A stretch of 15,657 nucleotides of DNA from Acanthamoeba sp. SK_2022b (lineage: Eukaryota > Discosea > Longamoebia > Acanthamoebidae). This document shows positions 1 through 11,082 of this stretch, one piece after another. The stretch's first letter is position 1; each line of letters begins with the position of its first letter. The position numbers and the translations under genes are program-made. The notes under the pieces were generated by a model. The model did not search any database. It was given only the letters and a program-made list of their open reading frames with translations, and was not told the origin of the DNA. The stretch is taken from assembly GCA_027943245.1 (NCBI GenBank), contig JANDJZ010000786.1, positions 1 to 15,657 on the forward strand, given 5' to 3'.

Positions 1-53
1 TTATTAATATTATTATTAATAATAATATTAATAATATGATTATTTTGGCGCAG
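1..53 (+). other. 3' end of a DPH2 intron, containing a perfect AT palindrome
   Basis: The intron ends in gcgcag at 53. Bases 1-34 read identically on both strands (only A and T). The window edge cuts the intron, so the palindrome could be longer. The start of the intron and the previous exon are not visible. Confidence 0.75.
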
Positions 54-1228
54 GTGTGGCGGTACAGCCCGGAGAGCAGGGAGCTGCGAAGGGAGACGCT
101 CTCGATGAACAAGACCCTCATGCGACGCTACTTCCTCGTAGAGAAGACCAAGGACGCCGACATCATCGGCATCGTGGCCGGCACCCTGGGCGTCTGTACG
201 CACTCGAACCCACCCTGCTACGTTCACTTTCTCTTCGTGCGTTTTTATATTTGATTTTATAATATATATTATAAAATCAGAGAATTTATATATTCAAAAA
301 TTGCAATGGACGTTTTTGTTTACAATGAACGTTTAGCCAAGTACCTGCAGATCATCGACCACATGAAGCGACTGATCAAGGCTGCCGGGAAGAAGCACTA
401 CACGTTCGTGGTGGGCAAGCTCAACCCGCACAAGCTCGCCAACTTTGAGCACATCGACATCTTCGTGCTCGTGGCCTGCCCCGGTACCCCCCCTGCTCCC
501 GCCGTTGCCGTGTCGCCTCGACGTGGTCCATCCGGTAGATTACTGACCAGTGGCTGGCTGGCTATGCTCTATCACAGAAAACAGCTTGATCGACTCCAAG
601 GAGTTCTTCAAGCCCGTCATCACGCCCTACGAGCTGGAGCTGGCCCTCACCAAGTACGTGGGGGGGGGCTTCTTGACGTAGACTACGCGCGCTCTCTCTC
701 TCTCTCCTTCGTCTTCTTTGTCTGATGCGCTGTGCTCGGCTGCGCAGGGGCAAGGAGTGGACGGGGGAGTACATCACGGACTTCAGCGCGATCCTGCCAT
801 CGCTGGCCCCCGACGACAGCGACACGGAGAAGGGCGCCGGCGACCAGGAACGCGAGAGCGAGCCCGACGCTGAGGACGAGCCTCGCCTGTCGCTGATCGA
901 CGGCAAGCTCAAGTCCAGCTTCCGACCGGGTACGCACACCGTGTCGCGCCAACTCTCCATGCGCGCGCGCGTGTATATTGCGGGCGTTTCATGCTCACGC
1001 ACAGTTCCGCCTGCAGAGGCGAGCGGAGGCGAAGCGGGGCAGGAGCTGGTGGTGTCGGGCGGCCAGTCGCTGGCGGTGACCGTGCCCACGGCGGCCACGT
1101 TCCTGGCGCAGCGACAGTGGAAGGGCCTGGAGCAGAAGCTGGGCGAGACCGAGGTCAAGCTCGCCGAGGAGGGCCGGGCGGGCATCCCCAAGGGCTACAC
1201 GCACGGCCAAGACTCGACCCGCACCTGA
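54..1228 (+). CDS. DPH2: Diphthamide biosynthesis protein 2 (DPH2), 3' part, 5' end outside the window
   Basis: DPH2 partners DPH1 in the [4Fe-4S] enzyme that transfers the 3-amino-3-carboxypropyl group of S-adenosylmethionine to a histidine of elongation factor 2, the first step of diphthamide synthesis in the cytosol. Exons I assemble: 54-195, 337-483, 578-653, 748-929, 1017-1228 (759 bases, 252 residues plus TGA). Splice phases agree at all four junctions. Family landmarks seen in order are [49 protein letters not shown] followed by TPYELELAL, and near the end [16 protein letters not shown]. The cysteine of ACPEN aligns with the third conserved cluster-region cysteine of the family. The upstream edge at 54 is a 3' splice site (gcgcag) in phase 0, so at least one exon lies to the left. 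An AATAAA overlaps the stop codon. The family call is strong; exact small-exon borders are slightly less so. Confidence 0.93.
253..278. repeat. Perfect 26-base AT-rich palindrome inside DPH2 intron 196-336
   Basis: Reading inward from GATTTTATAA and outward to TTATAAAATC gives an exact inverted repeat with no spacer. It sits in the middle of a 141-base intron (gtacgc...tttag), surrounded by AT-rich sequence that contrasts with the GC-rich flanking exons. It could fold as a hairpin in the pre-mRNA. Confidence 0.85.
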
Positions 1229-1233
1229 ATAAA
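1228..1233 (+). terminator. Poly(A) signal AATAAA for DPH2
   Basis: AATAAA begins on the last base of the TGA stop codon and is followed by CGG. No other hexamer was seen between DPH2 and the convergent malic enzyme gene. A signal this close implies a very short 3' UTR, as expected in a compact genome. Confidence 0.6.
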
Positions 1234-1398
1234 CGGAATGGAGAGAGCGACTCGCCAACAACGATGCAACCGTTTTCTTTCTCTTTTTCTCTTTTTCTTT
1301 TTGTAGAAGATGCGCGCACGTACAACCGCACACAAGCACACCGCGTGAAGAGAGCGAGGGGCGGGCCGAGAGGGAGGGGGGTTGGGGGTTGGTCCTCC
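1229..1398. other. Convergent intergenic gap, DPH2 / malic enzyme
   Basis: This 170-base spacer holds both 3' UTRs. A CT-rich run lies at about 1270-1300 and a G-rich stretch at 1356-1390. I see no clear AATAAA for the minus-strand malic enzyme gene. Confidence 0.7.
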
Positions 1399-4295
<2,897 letters not shown>

Positions 4296-4643
4296 CGTTC
4301 CTTCGGTATGTGCGAGCTTCTATTCGTGTGTGGAGGCGATGAGCTCTCTCTTCGTCCTGTGCGCCGCGGCTTTGATCTGTGGTGTGTTGAAGCAGCGTCA
4401 ACCTCTTCTTCTGTTGGCCGTCTTGCCTCATTGGCAAGATTCCACGGCATCCTGGCATTGTTCTTGAAAAACTCTGTGAAATTAGATGGCATTACCGAAG
4501 AATGCCACCTATTAAACCTGAGCCCCCGCACCCCCTTGTTTAGTCCACTATCGCCAAATACGGACAGGACCTGTCTCCTTTCTCCGTAGCTTACGGAGTA
4601 GGAGAAGGCTCTGCGTGAACGAAGAAGCAGTGTAGCCTCCGAG
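4296..4643. promoter_or_regulatory. Divergent promoter region, malic enzyme / protein kinase
   Basis: These 348 bases lie between two start codons on opposite strands and must hold both 5' leaders and promoters. No TATA box is evident. The kinase-proximal part carries two short dyads, described separately. A minus-strand open frame crosses the region (about 4160-4696), but it does not resemble malic enzyme and is not needed for its exon chain. Confidence 0.65.
4563..4598. promoter_or_regulatory. Two adjacent inverted repeats upstream of the kinase
   Basis: The first dyad is GACAG-gac-CTGTC at 4563-4575. The second is CTCCGTA-gct-TACGGAG at 4582-4598. Both have perfect arms and 3-base spacers, and lie 46-81 bases before the kinase ATG. 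They could be dimeric transcription-factor sites or hairpins in the kinase 5' leader. The function is inferred only from position and symmetry. Confidence 0.45.
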
Positions 4644-6809
4644 ATGAAGAAGCGTCCGGGAACACTCGCGCCGAGGGAGTATGAAGAGCGGGTCAAAGAG
4701 AGGGAGAAGGAGAGGGAAGCGGAAGAGCGCTTGCGATCTCGATCTGGAGGTCATCGAAGGGCGTTCGACGATGAATGGATAGACGAAGACGATCGGTTGG
4801 ATCTTCAAGACCGGCGGGGGTCCTCTGTCAGCTACTCCTCCACCTCTTCCGTCACGTCCTCCTCTTCTTCCTCTTCGCTGTCCAGTTCAAGCAACCAGCA
4901 GGGCACGATTCGAAAGAGATGGGAGATTCGTTCAAGCGAAGTCCAGCGCGACGGTGAGAAACTGGGCCAGGGCGGCTTCGGTGCGGTCTATAAGGGGTAA
5001 GCGCGCCTATCCTGTTTTGATGGGATCGGATTGATGGTAGCCTGATGTTATCGGCGATCTCGTGTAGCACTTGGCGAGGCATGAAGGTGGCCATCAAGCA
5101 GCTCCTTGATGATAGCGAGGAATCCGTGGAGCAGTTCAAGAAGGAGATCGAAACCATGAGGTATAGTTGCCTCCTTCACTATCTCCCAGTTTTTAAGCAG
5201 AGTTCATGTTCAATGGTTCACAATCTGTTCTCCTCTCAGCGAGCTGCGGCATCCCAACGTCGTGCTGTTCCTGGGCGCGTGCCTCGAGCCTGGCAATGTG
5301 TTCTTCATCACCGAGTTCGTCTCCAATGGCAACCTACACGAGATGGTGAGTGAGTGCAAGCCGCCGTGGATCAAGCGCGTTCAGTTCGCGCGCGACATTG
5401 CTCGCGGCCTTACCTACCTCCACGAGAACGAACCAACGATCCTTCACCGCGATCTCAAGAGCTTGAACGTCCTCGTATGACCACTCTCATCTTCCGCCTT
5501 GACAAAGTTGCAGTTGCCATGAAACGCTCACATCCACCACGCATGGGAACCAGATCGACGAGAACCTGGTGGCCAAGGTGGCAGATTTCGGTCTTTCCAA
5601 GGAGAGCAACAAGACTGCAGGTGTGACGGTGGGCGACGTTGGCACGGTCAACTGGTGCGACACGCACACTCCCGTAACAGAGTTGTTTGTGCTTTGCCCT
5701 GACGGGATGGGCTCCTACGCAGGACCGCGCCCGAGTTGATGGACGGTGGCAGGGCGTCGAAGGCGGCCGACGTGTACGCCTACGGAGTGGTTCTGTGGGA
5801 GGTGCTCACGGGCGAGTTCCCCTTCGCCGATCTCACCACCTTCCAGGTGATCAAGGCCCTGTCCAACGGAGAACGTCCGCCCATCCCGCGCACGTGCGAC
5901 CCGGACTTCGCCCGCCTCATCACCGACTGCTGGCAGCAGGACCCGGCCCGGCGGCCCACCTTCATGGACATCCTCACGCGGCTGGAGGTCATCTGGCAGA
6001 GGGTCAAGCAGTCCAACGACGCCGTCGACCAGATCGCAATGCAGATGCAGCGCGGCTACAAGGGCGGGACCATCGGTGGCGGCCCCAGCCCGCGTTCCGG
6101 CATCTCTTCGACTGGCTTTTCCTCGGACCCCGCGCTGGCCGCCGCCGCGGCCGCGGCTGGCCGCAAGAGGAACGAAGCCGGCGGCGGCCTTACGGTGCAG
6201 AACAGAGGAAGGGACCCGAGCCCCAACCGCCGCAGTCCGTCGCCGGGGGAAGACGACTACGACTACGACGACGACGGGTCAGGCAATTACAAGACCGCTC
6301 CTGCCGGCGGGAGACGGGAAGATTATGAGGAACGGGGCCATACGCGTAACAAGTCCACCGACCGCAAGCCAGAGAAGAGCAAGACTCTGCCAAGGGAGCG
6401 CGAGCGAGAACGCGACCGCGATGCAAGGGAGCGCGAGCGAGAGCGTGAACGTGACAGGGAGAGGGAGAGGGACCGCGAACGAGAACGCGAACGCGAACGT
6501 GAACGAGAGCGCGAGCGCGAGCGAGAACGAGAGAGAGAGCGAGATCGCGAGCGAGAGCGTGACAGAGAGCGCGAGAGGGACAGGGATCGCGAGAGGACCA
6601 GGAAGGCGGGAAGCGGCGACAAGAAGGATAGAGACAGGGACAGGGACAGGGATAGAGACCGAGACAGGGACAGAGACAGGGACAGGTCGAGGAAGCCCAG
6701 CGGCGACAAAAGCGACAGGGAGAAGCTGAGGGAAAGAGACAGGGAGAGGGAGCTGAAAACAGCCGATGCGATGAAGAACGTGGGAGACCTCTTCAACAAC
6801 AACTACTAG
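4644..6809 (+). CDS. TKL-type protein kinase with C-terminal RE/RD mixed-charge tail
   Basis: Predicted Ser/Thr (tyrosine-kinase-like group) protein kinase. Exons: 4644-4996, 5068-5160, 5240-5474, 5554-5654, 5723-6809 (1869 bases, 622 residues), phases consistent. Residues 1-100 are charged and Ser-rich with no recognised domain. Kinase domain about 102-352: glycine loop GQGGFGAVYKG, Lys128 in VAIK, helix-C Glu144, HPNVVLFLGAC, catalytic HRDLKSLN with Asp220, DFG at 238-240, APE at 263-265, and CW..DP..RPTF near 330-340. HRDLKSxN is typical of TKL kinases such as the amoebal DRK/Spl families. All catalytic residues are present, so it should be active. The tail has RRSPSP, then Arg-Glu/Arg-Asp dipeptides at about 485-552 and Arg-Asp at about 563-583, ending in DLFNNNY. 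In other proteins such tails target nuclear speckles; that role here is inference. The activation-loop Trp-Thr-Ala-Pro-Glu replaces the commoner WMAPE. Confidence 0.9.
6393..6687 (+). repeat. Purine-rich low-complexity tract encoding (RE)n/(RD)n
   Basis: Arginine codons (CGC, CGA, CGT, AGG, AGA) alternate with GAG, GAA or GAC in two blocks, 6393-6597 and about 6628-6687, joined by a Lys/Gly-rich linker. The mixed codon choice shows that the charge pattern is not simply a perfect microsatellite. It codes the tail of the kinase and produces a long open frame on the opposite strand. Confidence 0.85.
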
Positions 6810-6993
6810 GCAGACGTTTGGAGGGCAGCGTAGGTCGTCGAAAATAAACACATCAGCGCAGCGTAGGGCGGTTTGGGGGGGGGGGGGGGAACGCAAGACC
6901 ACACACCAACGGGCCCGGTGTTGCCGCATAAAACAGAGGCAAGTCGGATGGTGTAAAAAGTTGCATTGTTTATGATACAAGCCCGCGCTCCGA
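6810..6993. other. Convergent intergenic gap, kinase / Rab GTPase
   Basis: This 184-base spacer holds both 3' UTRs. It includes a run of 15 G at 6875-6889. The closest match to a minus-strand poly(A) signal is ATAAAC around 6967-6972. Confidence 0.65.
6843..6848 (+). terminator. Poly(A) signal AATAAA for the kinase gene
   Basis: AATAAA lies 34 bases after the TAG stop and is followed by CAC. It has the same AATAAAC form as the DPH2 signal. Confidence 0.6.
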
Positions 6994-8133
6994 TCAGATG
7001 GAGCAGCCGCCCTTGGCTTTGGCCGGCTTGGCCGGGCTCTTGAGCTTGACCCGGGAGCCCGAGGCCGGCGAGGCGTCGGCATCGCTGGCACCCTCGCCCG
7101 TGCGCGCGTGGATGTCGCGAGCGAGCGTGACAAACACCTTGTCGACATTCTCCCCCGACCTGGCCGATGTCTCGAAGAACTGAAGGCCCCGCGCCTCCGC
7201 AAACTCCTTCCCCACGCTGGCCGCCACCGCTCTCTTGACGCCCAAGTCCGTCTGCATCGCATCGCCAGCGCATCAGCACGGCCGCGCGCGTGTGCGATCG
7301 AGCGCTTTGCGTGCGCGCGGTGGGTTGAAGAAGCGAGAATGTCATGCCACGCGCGTGTGCGTGTGTGCACGTGTACCTTGTTGCCGATGATCACTTTGTT
7401 GGTCTCCCTCGAGGTGTAGGTGTCCAGCTCTTCGATCCATCGATCGAGCGCCTTGAAGCTCTCCTTGTCGGCGATGTCGTACACGAGCACCACTCCGTGC
7501 GCCCCCCGGTAGTAACTGTTGGTCACCATACTGCGTGGACGGGCGGACACACGAGAGCGCAAGGTGAGAGAAGCATCACAAGAAGGTTAACTTCTTGCCA
7601 CCCATCGTGTGCGGTTCGTCCACCACAAAAGGAAGAAGAAGAGAAGGACAAATAAAGTGCCATTTTTGTGGTTTAAATTAATTGTTTCCCAATAAATCAT
7701 ACTAATAAGTAATAAGTAATACAATTAAGGGTTAATATTGGGTTGGAAGCGCTGGGACGAGGAGCCACGCCACGTACCTAAATCGCTCTTGTCCTGCCGT
7801 GTCCTAAGAGAGAGATTGAAATAAATAAAAGCGATTGATTTGTACACGACGAACCGATGAACGTTGTTCTGGCAACGCTGCGTTGCTTGGGGGGGGGGGA
7901 GAGAATACCCAGATCTGAAGTTTGAGCACCTTGCCTTCGGCGCTGACGGTCTTGAGCTTGAAATCCATGCCGAGGCTCGTCACCGGCTCGTCGGAGAAGG
8001 TGTTGTCCACCAACTTGCATATGAGGGACGACTTGCCCACCCCGCACTCGCCCACCATAATCACCTTGAGCAGGTCCTCTCCCAGCAGCTGCTTCCCCTT
8101 CCCGCCGGCGCCCTTCGGTCCCCTCTTGGCCAT
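6994..8133 (-). CDS. Rab-family small GTPase
   Basis: Membrane-trafficking GTPase switching between GDP and GTP forms on endomembranes. Exons: 6994-7251, 7377-7530, 7778-7803, 7909-8133 (663 bases, 220 residues), phases consistent. G1 loop GECGVGKS at 28-35, switch I ending LGMDFKLKTV, G3 DTAGQERF from residue 76, then YYRGAHGVVLVYD, G4 NKTD at 134-137, G5 TSA at 163-165. The second coding exon is only 26 bases and carries just DTAGQERF plus part of a serine codon, so correct splicing is needed for the hydrolysis motif. WDTAGQERF and YYRGA are Rab hallmarks; I cannot assign a subfamily (features recall Rab18/Rab1/Rab8). The first 20 residues are Lys/Gly-rich. The protein ends KAKGGCSI: one Cys at position -3, matching neither CaaX nor a double-cysteine Rab end. 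Intron 7531-7777 (247 bases) is unusually long and partly AT-rich. Confidence 0.93.
7678..7742. repeat. Interleaved short inverted repeats in the AT-rich part of a Rab intron
   Basis: TTAATTGT at 7678-7685 pairs with ACAATTAA at 7721-7728. CCCAATA at 7688-7694 pairs with TATTGGG at 7736-7742. The arms are interleaved, a pseudoknot-like order. They lie inside intron 7531-7777. At this AT content they may be chance. Confidence 0.4.
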
Positions 8134-8512
8134 GTCTCGACGTCAACCCCTCTCCCTGATAGATTATTCTTCGTTTAGGTCCGAGCTGCGCCAGATCAGC
8201 AGCCAAGATGTTGTGCGGTGAGCGACCAAGGCGCGACGAAGAACGAACTCGGAAGGGGGTTTGTTGGTCACTGTTTCAACTGTTGAGTGAGTTTCAGCGT
8301 TTTTCGGTCCTGGGTGACACGCCTGACGTCTGGCCGACCAGTACCAACGCACCACCTCCACATCCTCCGTTCGGGTGTGGCGAACGTTGACCGAAGCTCC
8401 TCCACGACGGGTCGGCGCTCCCCGCCCCCTCTCGGCCATAGTCCGAGGTACCTGTCCCGCAGGACGCCAAGTTATGATCGTAGGCATGCGGGTGGGCGTT
8501 GTATGACTGGGT
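8134..8512. promoter_or_regulatory. Upstream region of the Rab gene
   Basis: No convincing coding exon is seen here on either strand: the short open frames match no family I recognise and lack plausible splice partners. The region must contain the Rab 5' leader and promoter. No TATA box or tRNA fold was seen. Confidence 0.5.
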
Positions 8513-8669
8513 CACCGCAACACCGCAACACCACATCACCACAATACCTCACCATTACCACAACACCACCATGATACTCAACATTACCACAACATGACCA
8601 CAACACCACCACAGTACCACCACGCCCCACATGTAATGGTGGGGATGTGTAGTGGTGTTGTAGTTCATG
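8513..8669. repeat. Degenerate CAC/ACA-rich minisatellite ending in an imperfect inverted repeat
   Basis: From about 8513 to 8627 the plus strand is built of imperfect units such as ATTACCACAACA and CACAACACCACC. At the end, CAACACCAC (8601-8609) pairs with GTGGTGTTG (8652-8660). Nested inside, CCCCAC (8625-8630) pairs with GTGGGG (8639-8644). Outside, CATGA (8593-8597) pairs with TCATG (8665-8669). The result is a possible long, interrupted hairpin. Confidence 0.7.
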
Positions 8670-8948
8670 GCGTGTGGGTGTTGTGTGTCAACGAACTCCC
8701 GCCCGCTCTCCTGAGGACTGGAGACGCTCTGAGCAAGCAACATTGCTGTGCAAGTATTGTGCCACTTACTGTACGCCACCACGCTCGGGGGCGTGCACGG
8801 TGTTATCAAGCAAATATCAGAGATTGTTGTTGTTTAATTCAATTCCTGGGTCACACCTCCCATGGATAGGAAAGGCACTGTGGCCTTGAGGCACTGCGGG
8901 GAGGGAGTAGAGGAGAGGAGAGGAAGAGGGGAAGAGGGGAAAGGGTAA
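8670..8948. other. Non-coding stretch and GMPPB 3' UTR region
   Basis: No recognisable gene. A GA-rich purine stretch (8898-8945) directly follows the GMPPB stop on the minus strand, where it reads as CT-rich 3' UTR. I see no AATAAA for GMPPB. Confidence 0.5.
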
Positions 8949-10870
8949 TTACATAATGATGTCGGGTTCAGGGATAGAGGTAGAGATGGCCTTGTGAGGC
9001 AGAATGCGGCCACCGTTGACGTAGAGCTCGTCGCCAATGTGCACGTCTTGGCCGAGCACAGAGACGTTCTCCATGCGCACCTGGTGAGAGAGAACGGCGT
9101 GGTTGTCGATGAGGAGCTGCATCGACATCGATGGGAGCGAGGGAGAGCGTTACCCATCTGCCCACAGACGACTGCCATCCGATGATGGAGAGCGAGATCC
9201 ACGCGTTGGACCTGATGACGGCTCCCTCGAGCACGGTCGTATCCCGCAGGCGCACGCCTGTTCACCACCACCACCACCACCACCACCACCACCACCACCA
9301 CCACCACCACCACCACCACCACCACCACCACCACGGATGAAAGATGAGCGTTAGCTGCACGTCGAGCATGTTGTTGTCTGTTGCTTGAGGATGAAGAAGA
9401 CGGTACCATCTTCAATGACGCAGCCGGGACCGATGATGACGTTGGGCCCGATCAAGCAGTTCTGTCCGATCTTCGAGGTCTCGTCCTGGCGGTGGCGTCT
9501 CGTGAGGTCAGAGTCGCGCGAGCCGCGGCCATCACCAAGTGCACGAACGAGTCGAGCGCGCATGGCCGAGACGCAGGGGTGAAGGAGAGAGAGGAGAGAG
9601 AGAGAGAGAGAGCGGTACCACCATGACGGGGCCGATGAAGCCCTCGCCGGTCCTGAGCTTCTTGGGGTCGCGGGACTTGAGGCTGTTGAGGTAGAGGGCC
9701 ATGCCCGTGAGGTAGTCCGGGGGCTGGCCCACGTCCATCCAGAAGCCGGGCAGCTCCATGGCGCAGAGCTGGCCCTGCGCGGCCATGTCGGGGAACACCT
9801 CCTTCTCGATGGAGGTGGGGCGCAGCTGGACGCACGCCACACGGGCACCACGATGATGATGATGATGATGATGAGACAACGCGCGACAGCGAGCACGGGG
9901 CCCTCTCCGGAGGAGAGGAGTGATTACCTCTATCCGGTTGAGGATGGACGAGTTGAATATGTAGATGCCGGCGTTGATCTTGTTGCCGACGTAGGTCTTG
10001 GGCTTCTCCACGAACTTGTCGATCTGGCCGCCCTCCTTGAGGACGACCACGCCGTACTTGGAGGGCTCCTCGACCTTGGTCACCTGCGACGACGACGAGG
10101 GAGCCAATGACCGTGGTCAGCTGACCGTTGGATGGATGGATGGAGGAGGAGGAGGAGAGTAGAAGGCACCATGATGGTTCCCTCCTTGCCGTGGTTCTTG
10201 TGGAAGGCGAGCAGATCGCTCAGGGGGTACTCGCAGGTGATGTCGCTGTTGAGGACGAAGAAGGGCTCGCCGTCTTCCTCCAGGATCTCGCGAGCCAGAG
10301 CCAACGGACCAGCTGGAAGAGTAGCAACACAAAGTTTTGTGAGGAGGAAGACGTAGAGGAAGAGAGCAGCAGCGAGACACGAATGGGGGAGAGGAGGAGT
10401 AGGGCACAGTACCGGTGCCGAGAGGCTGTGTTTCTTGCGAGTAGGAGATCTTGACGCCCAGCTGCAAATTTGGGAGATGGCGGTCAGATGAGAGTGGCCA
10501 CAAGCAGCGATTTTCTTTGAATACCAGGAGACGCGTAGCTGGTACCTCGGCTTCGTATTTTTTGAGATAGTTGGCCATGAGCTCAGGCTTGTAGTTGATG
10601 GCAAGCACCACCTCCTTAACTCCAACCTGAGTTGTAACAGAAATCGTTTAGGAAGATTATTTTTGGAGTGAGTGTAATTCTCAAATCCAACTGAAGGCCG
10701 TTTGGCAGTTTCCGTAGGATCAACGAGGGTTTGATGCGAACCTTGACAAGGGCTTCGATTTGGTGGAGAATCATAGCCTTGTTCGCGAATTCGACAAGGG
10801 GCTTGGGCACAGAGAGTGTAAGCGGACGCAACCGCGTTCCGAAGCCGCCAACAAGGATGAGGGCCTTCAT
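8949..10870 (-). CDS. GMPPB: Mannose-1-phosphate guanylyltransferase (GDP-mannose pyrophosphorylase), beta type
   Basis: Makes GDP-mannose from mannose-1-phosphate and GTP in the cytosol, supplying N-glycan, O-mannose and GPI-anchor synthesis. Exons: 8949-9080, 9154-9257, 9407-9485, 9619-9825, 9928-10083, 10170-10312, 10413-10461, 10546-10626, 10742-10870 (1080 bases, 359 residues, against about 360 in human), phases consistent. The N-terminus [18 protein letters not shown] carries the nucleotidyltransferase signature (about 8-18). Then come [50 protein letters not shown] and GFWMDVGQP. From about residue 256 a left-handed beta-helix of hexapeptide repeats runs to the family-typical PEPDIIM end. 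The first intron has donor GTTCGC. The 9258-9406 intron ends in a GGU repeat and the 9486-9618 intron holds a (CT)n run. The gene diverges from EMC10 across 212 bases. Confidence 0.97.
9263..9334. repeat. (CAC)24 microsatellite, (GTG)24 on the transcript, in a GMPPB intron
   Basis: Seventy-two bases of uninterrupted CAC fill half of the 149-base intron 9258-9406. On the minus-strand transcript the tract ends six bases before the exon, where the polypyrimidine tract would be. The open frames across it (poly-His, poly-Pro, poly-Val) are artefacts. Confidence 0.95.
9590..9612. repeat. (GA)n microsatellite in GMPPB intron 9486-9618
   Basis: A GA-dinucleotide run next to the 5' splice site of the intron; on the transcript it is (CU)n just after the donor GTACCG. 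Confidence 0.8.
9852..9874. repeat. (GAT)n microsatellite in GMPPB intron 9826-9927
   Basis: About seven GAT/ATG triplets inside the intron, upstream of the exon beginning LRPTSIEKE on the minus strand. The intron is bounded by GTAATC and CAG. Confidence 0.8.
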
Positions 10871-11082
10871 ATCTTTGGTTACCGCGGTAGAGAGAGGGAG
10901 ATGAGGGTTGTGGACGGTTTAGGTGCGCACATAAAAAATAAACAAAGGTGCAATTATTTGTCCACGCTGACGTGGCAATGCAGCCGCTCTTGGGCCGAAA
11001 ATCCGTTCTGTTCGCCGCATCAGAGTTGCGCCAAAAGAAAAAACAACAAAAAAGAAAAAGAAAAAGAAAAGAGAGAGACAAG
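10871..11082. promoter_or_regulatory. Divergent promoter, GMPPB / EMC10
   Basis: Only 212 bases separate the two start codons. An ATAAAAAATAAAC stretch lies near 10931-10943. The last 50 bases before the EMC10 ATG (about 11033-11082) are almost purely A and G, which would be an unstructured, purine-rich 5' leader for EMC10 and a pyrimidine-rich segment on the GMPPB side. Confidence 0.6.

Noticed and set aside
562..1191. 209-residue minus-strand frame over DPH2
   Set aside because: Shadow of GC-rich DPH2 exons; no family resemblance and it crosses introns without signals.
6279..7562. 427-residue minus-strand open frame
   Set aside because: It joins real Rab residues (7377-7530) to the antisense of the kinase RE tail; absence of stops reflects the purine-rich tract.
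8513..8627. CRISPR-like array
   Set aside because: The units are short, degenerate and have no spacers of constant length; the context is eukaryotic.
9103..9354. Poly-His or poly-Pro proteins across the CAC repeat
   Set aside because: The repeat lies in an intron of GMPPB on the other strand, whose flanking exons splice in frame.
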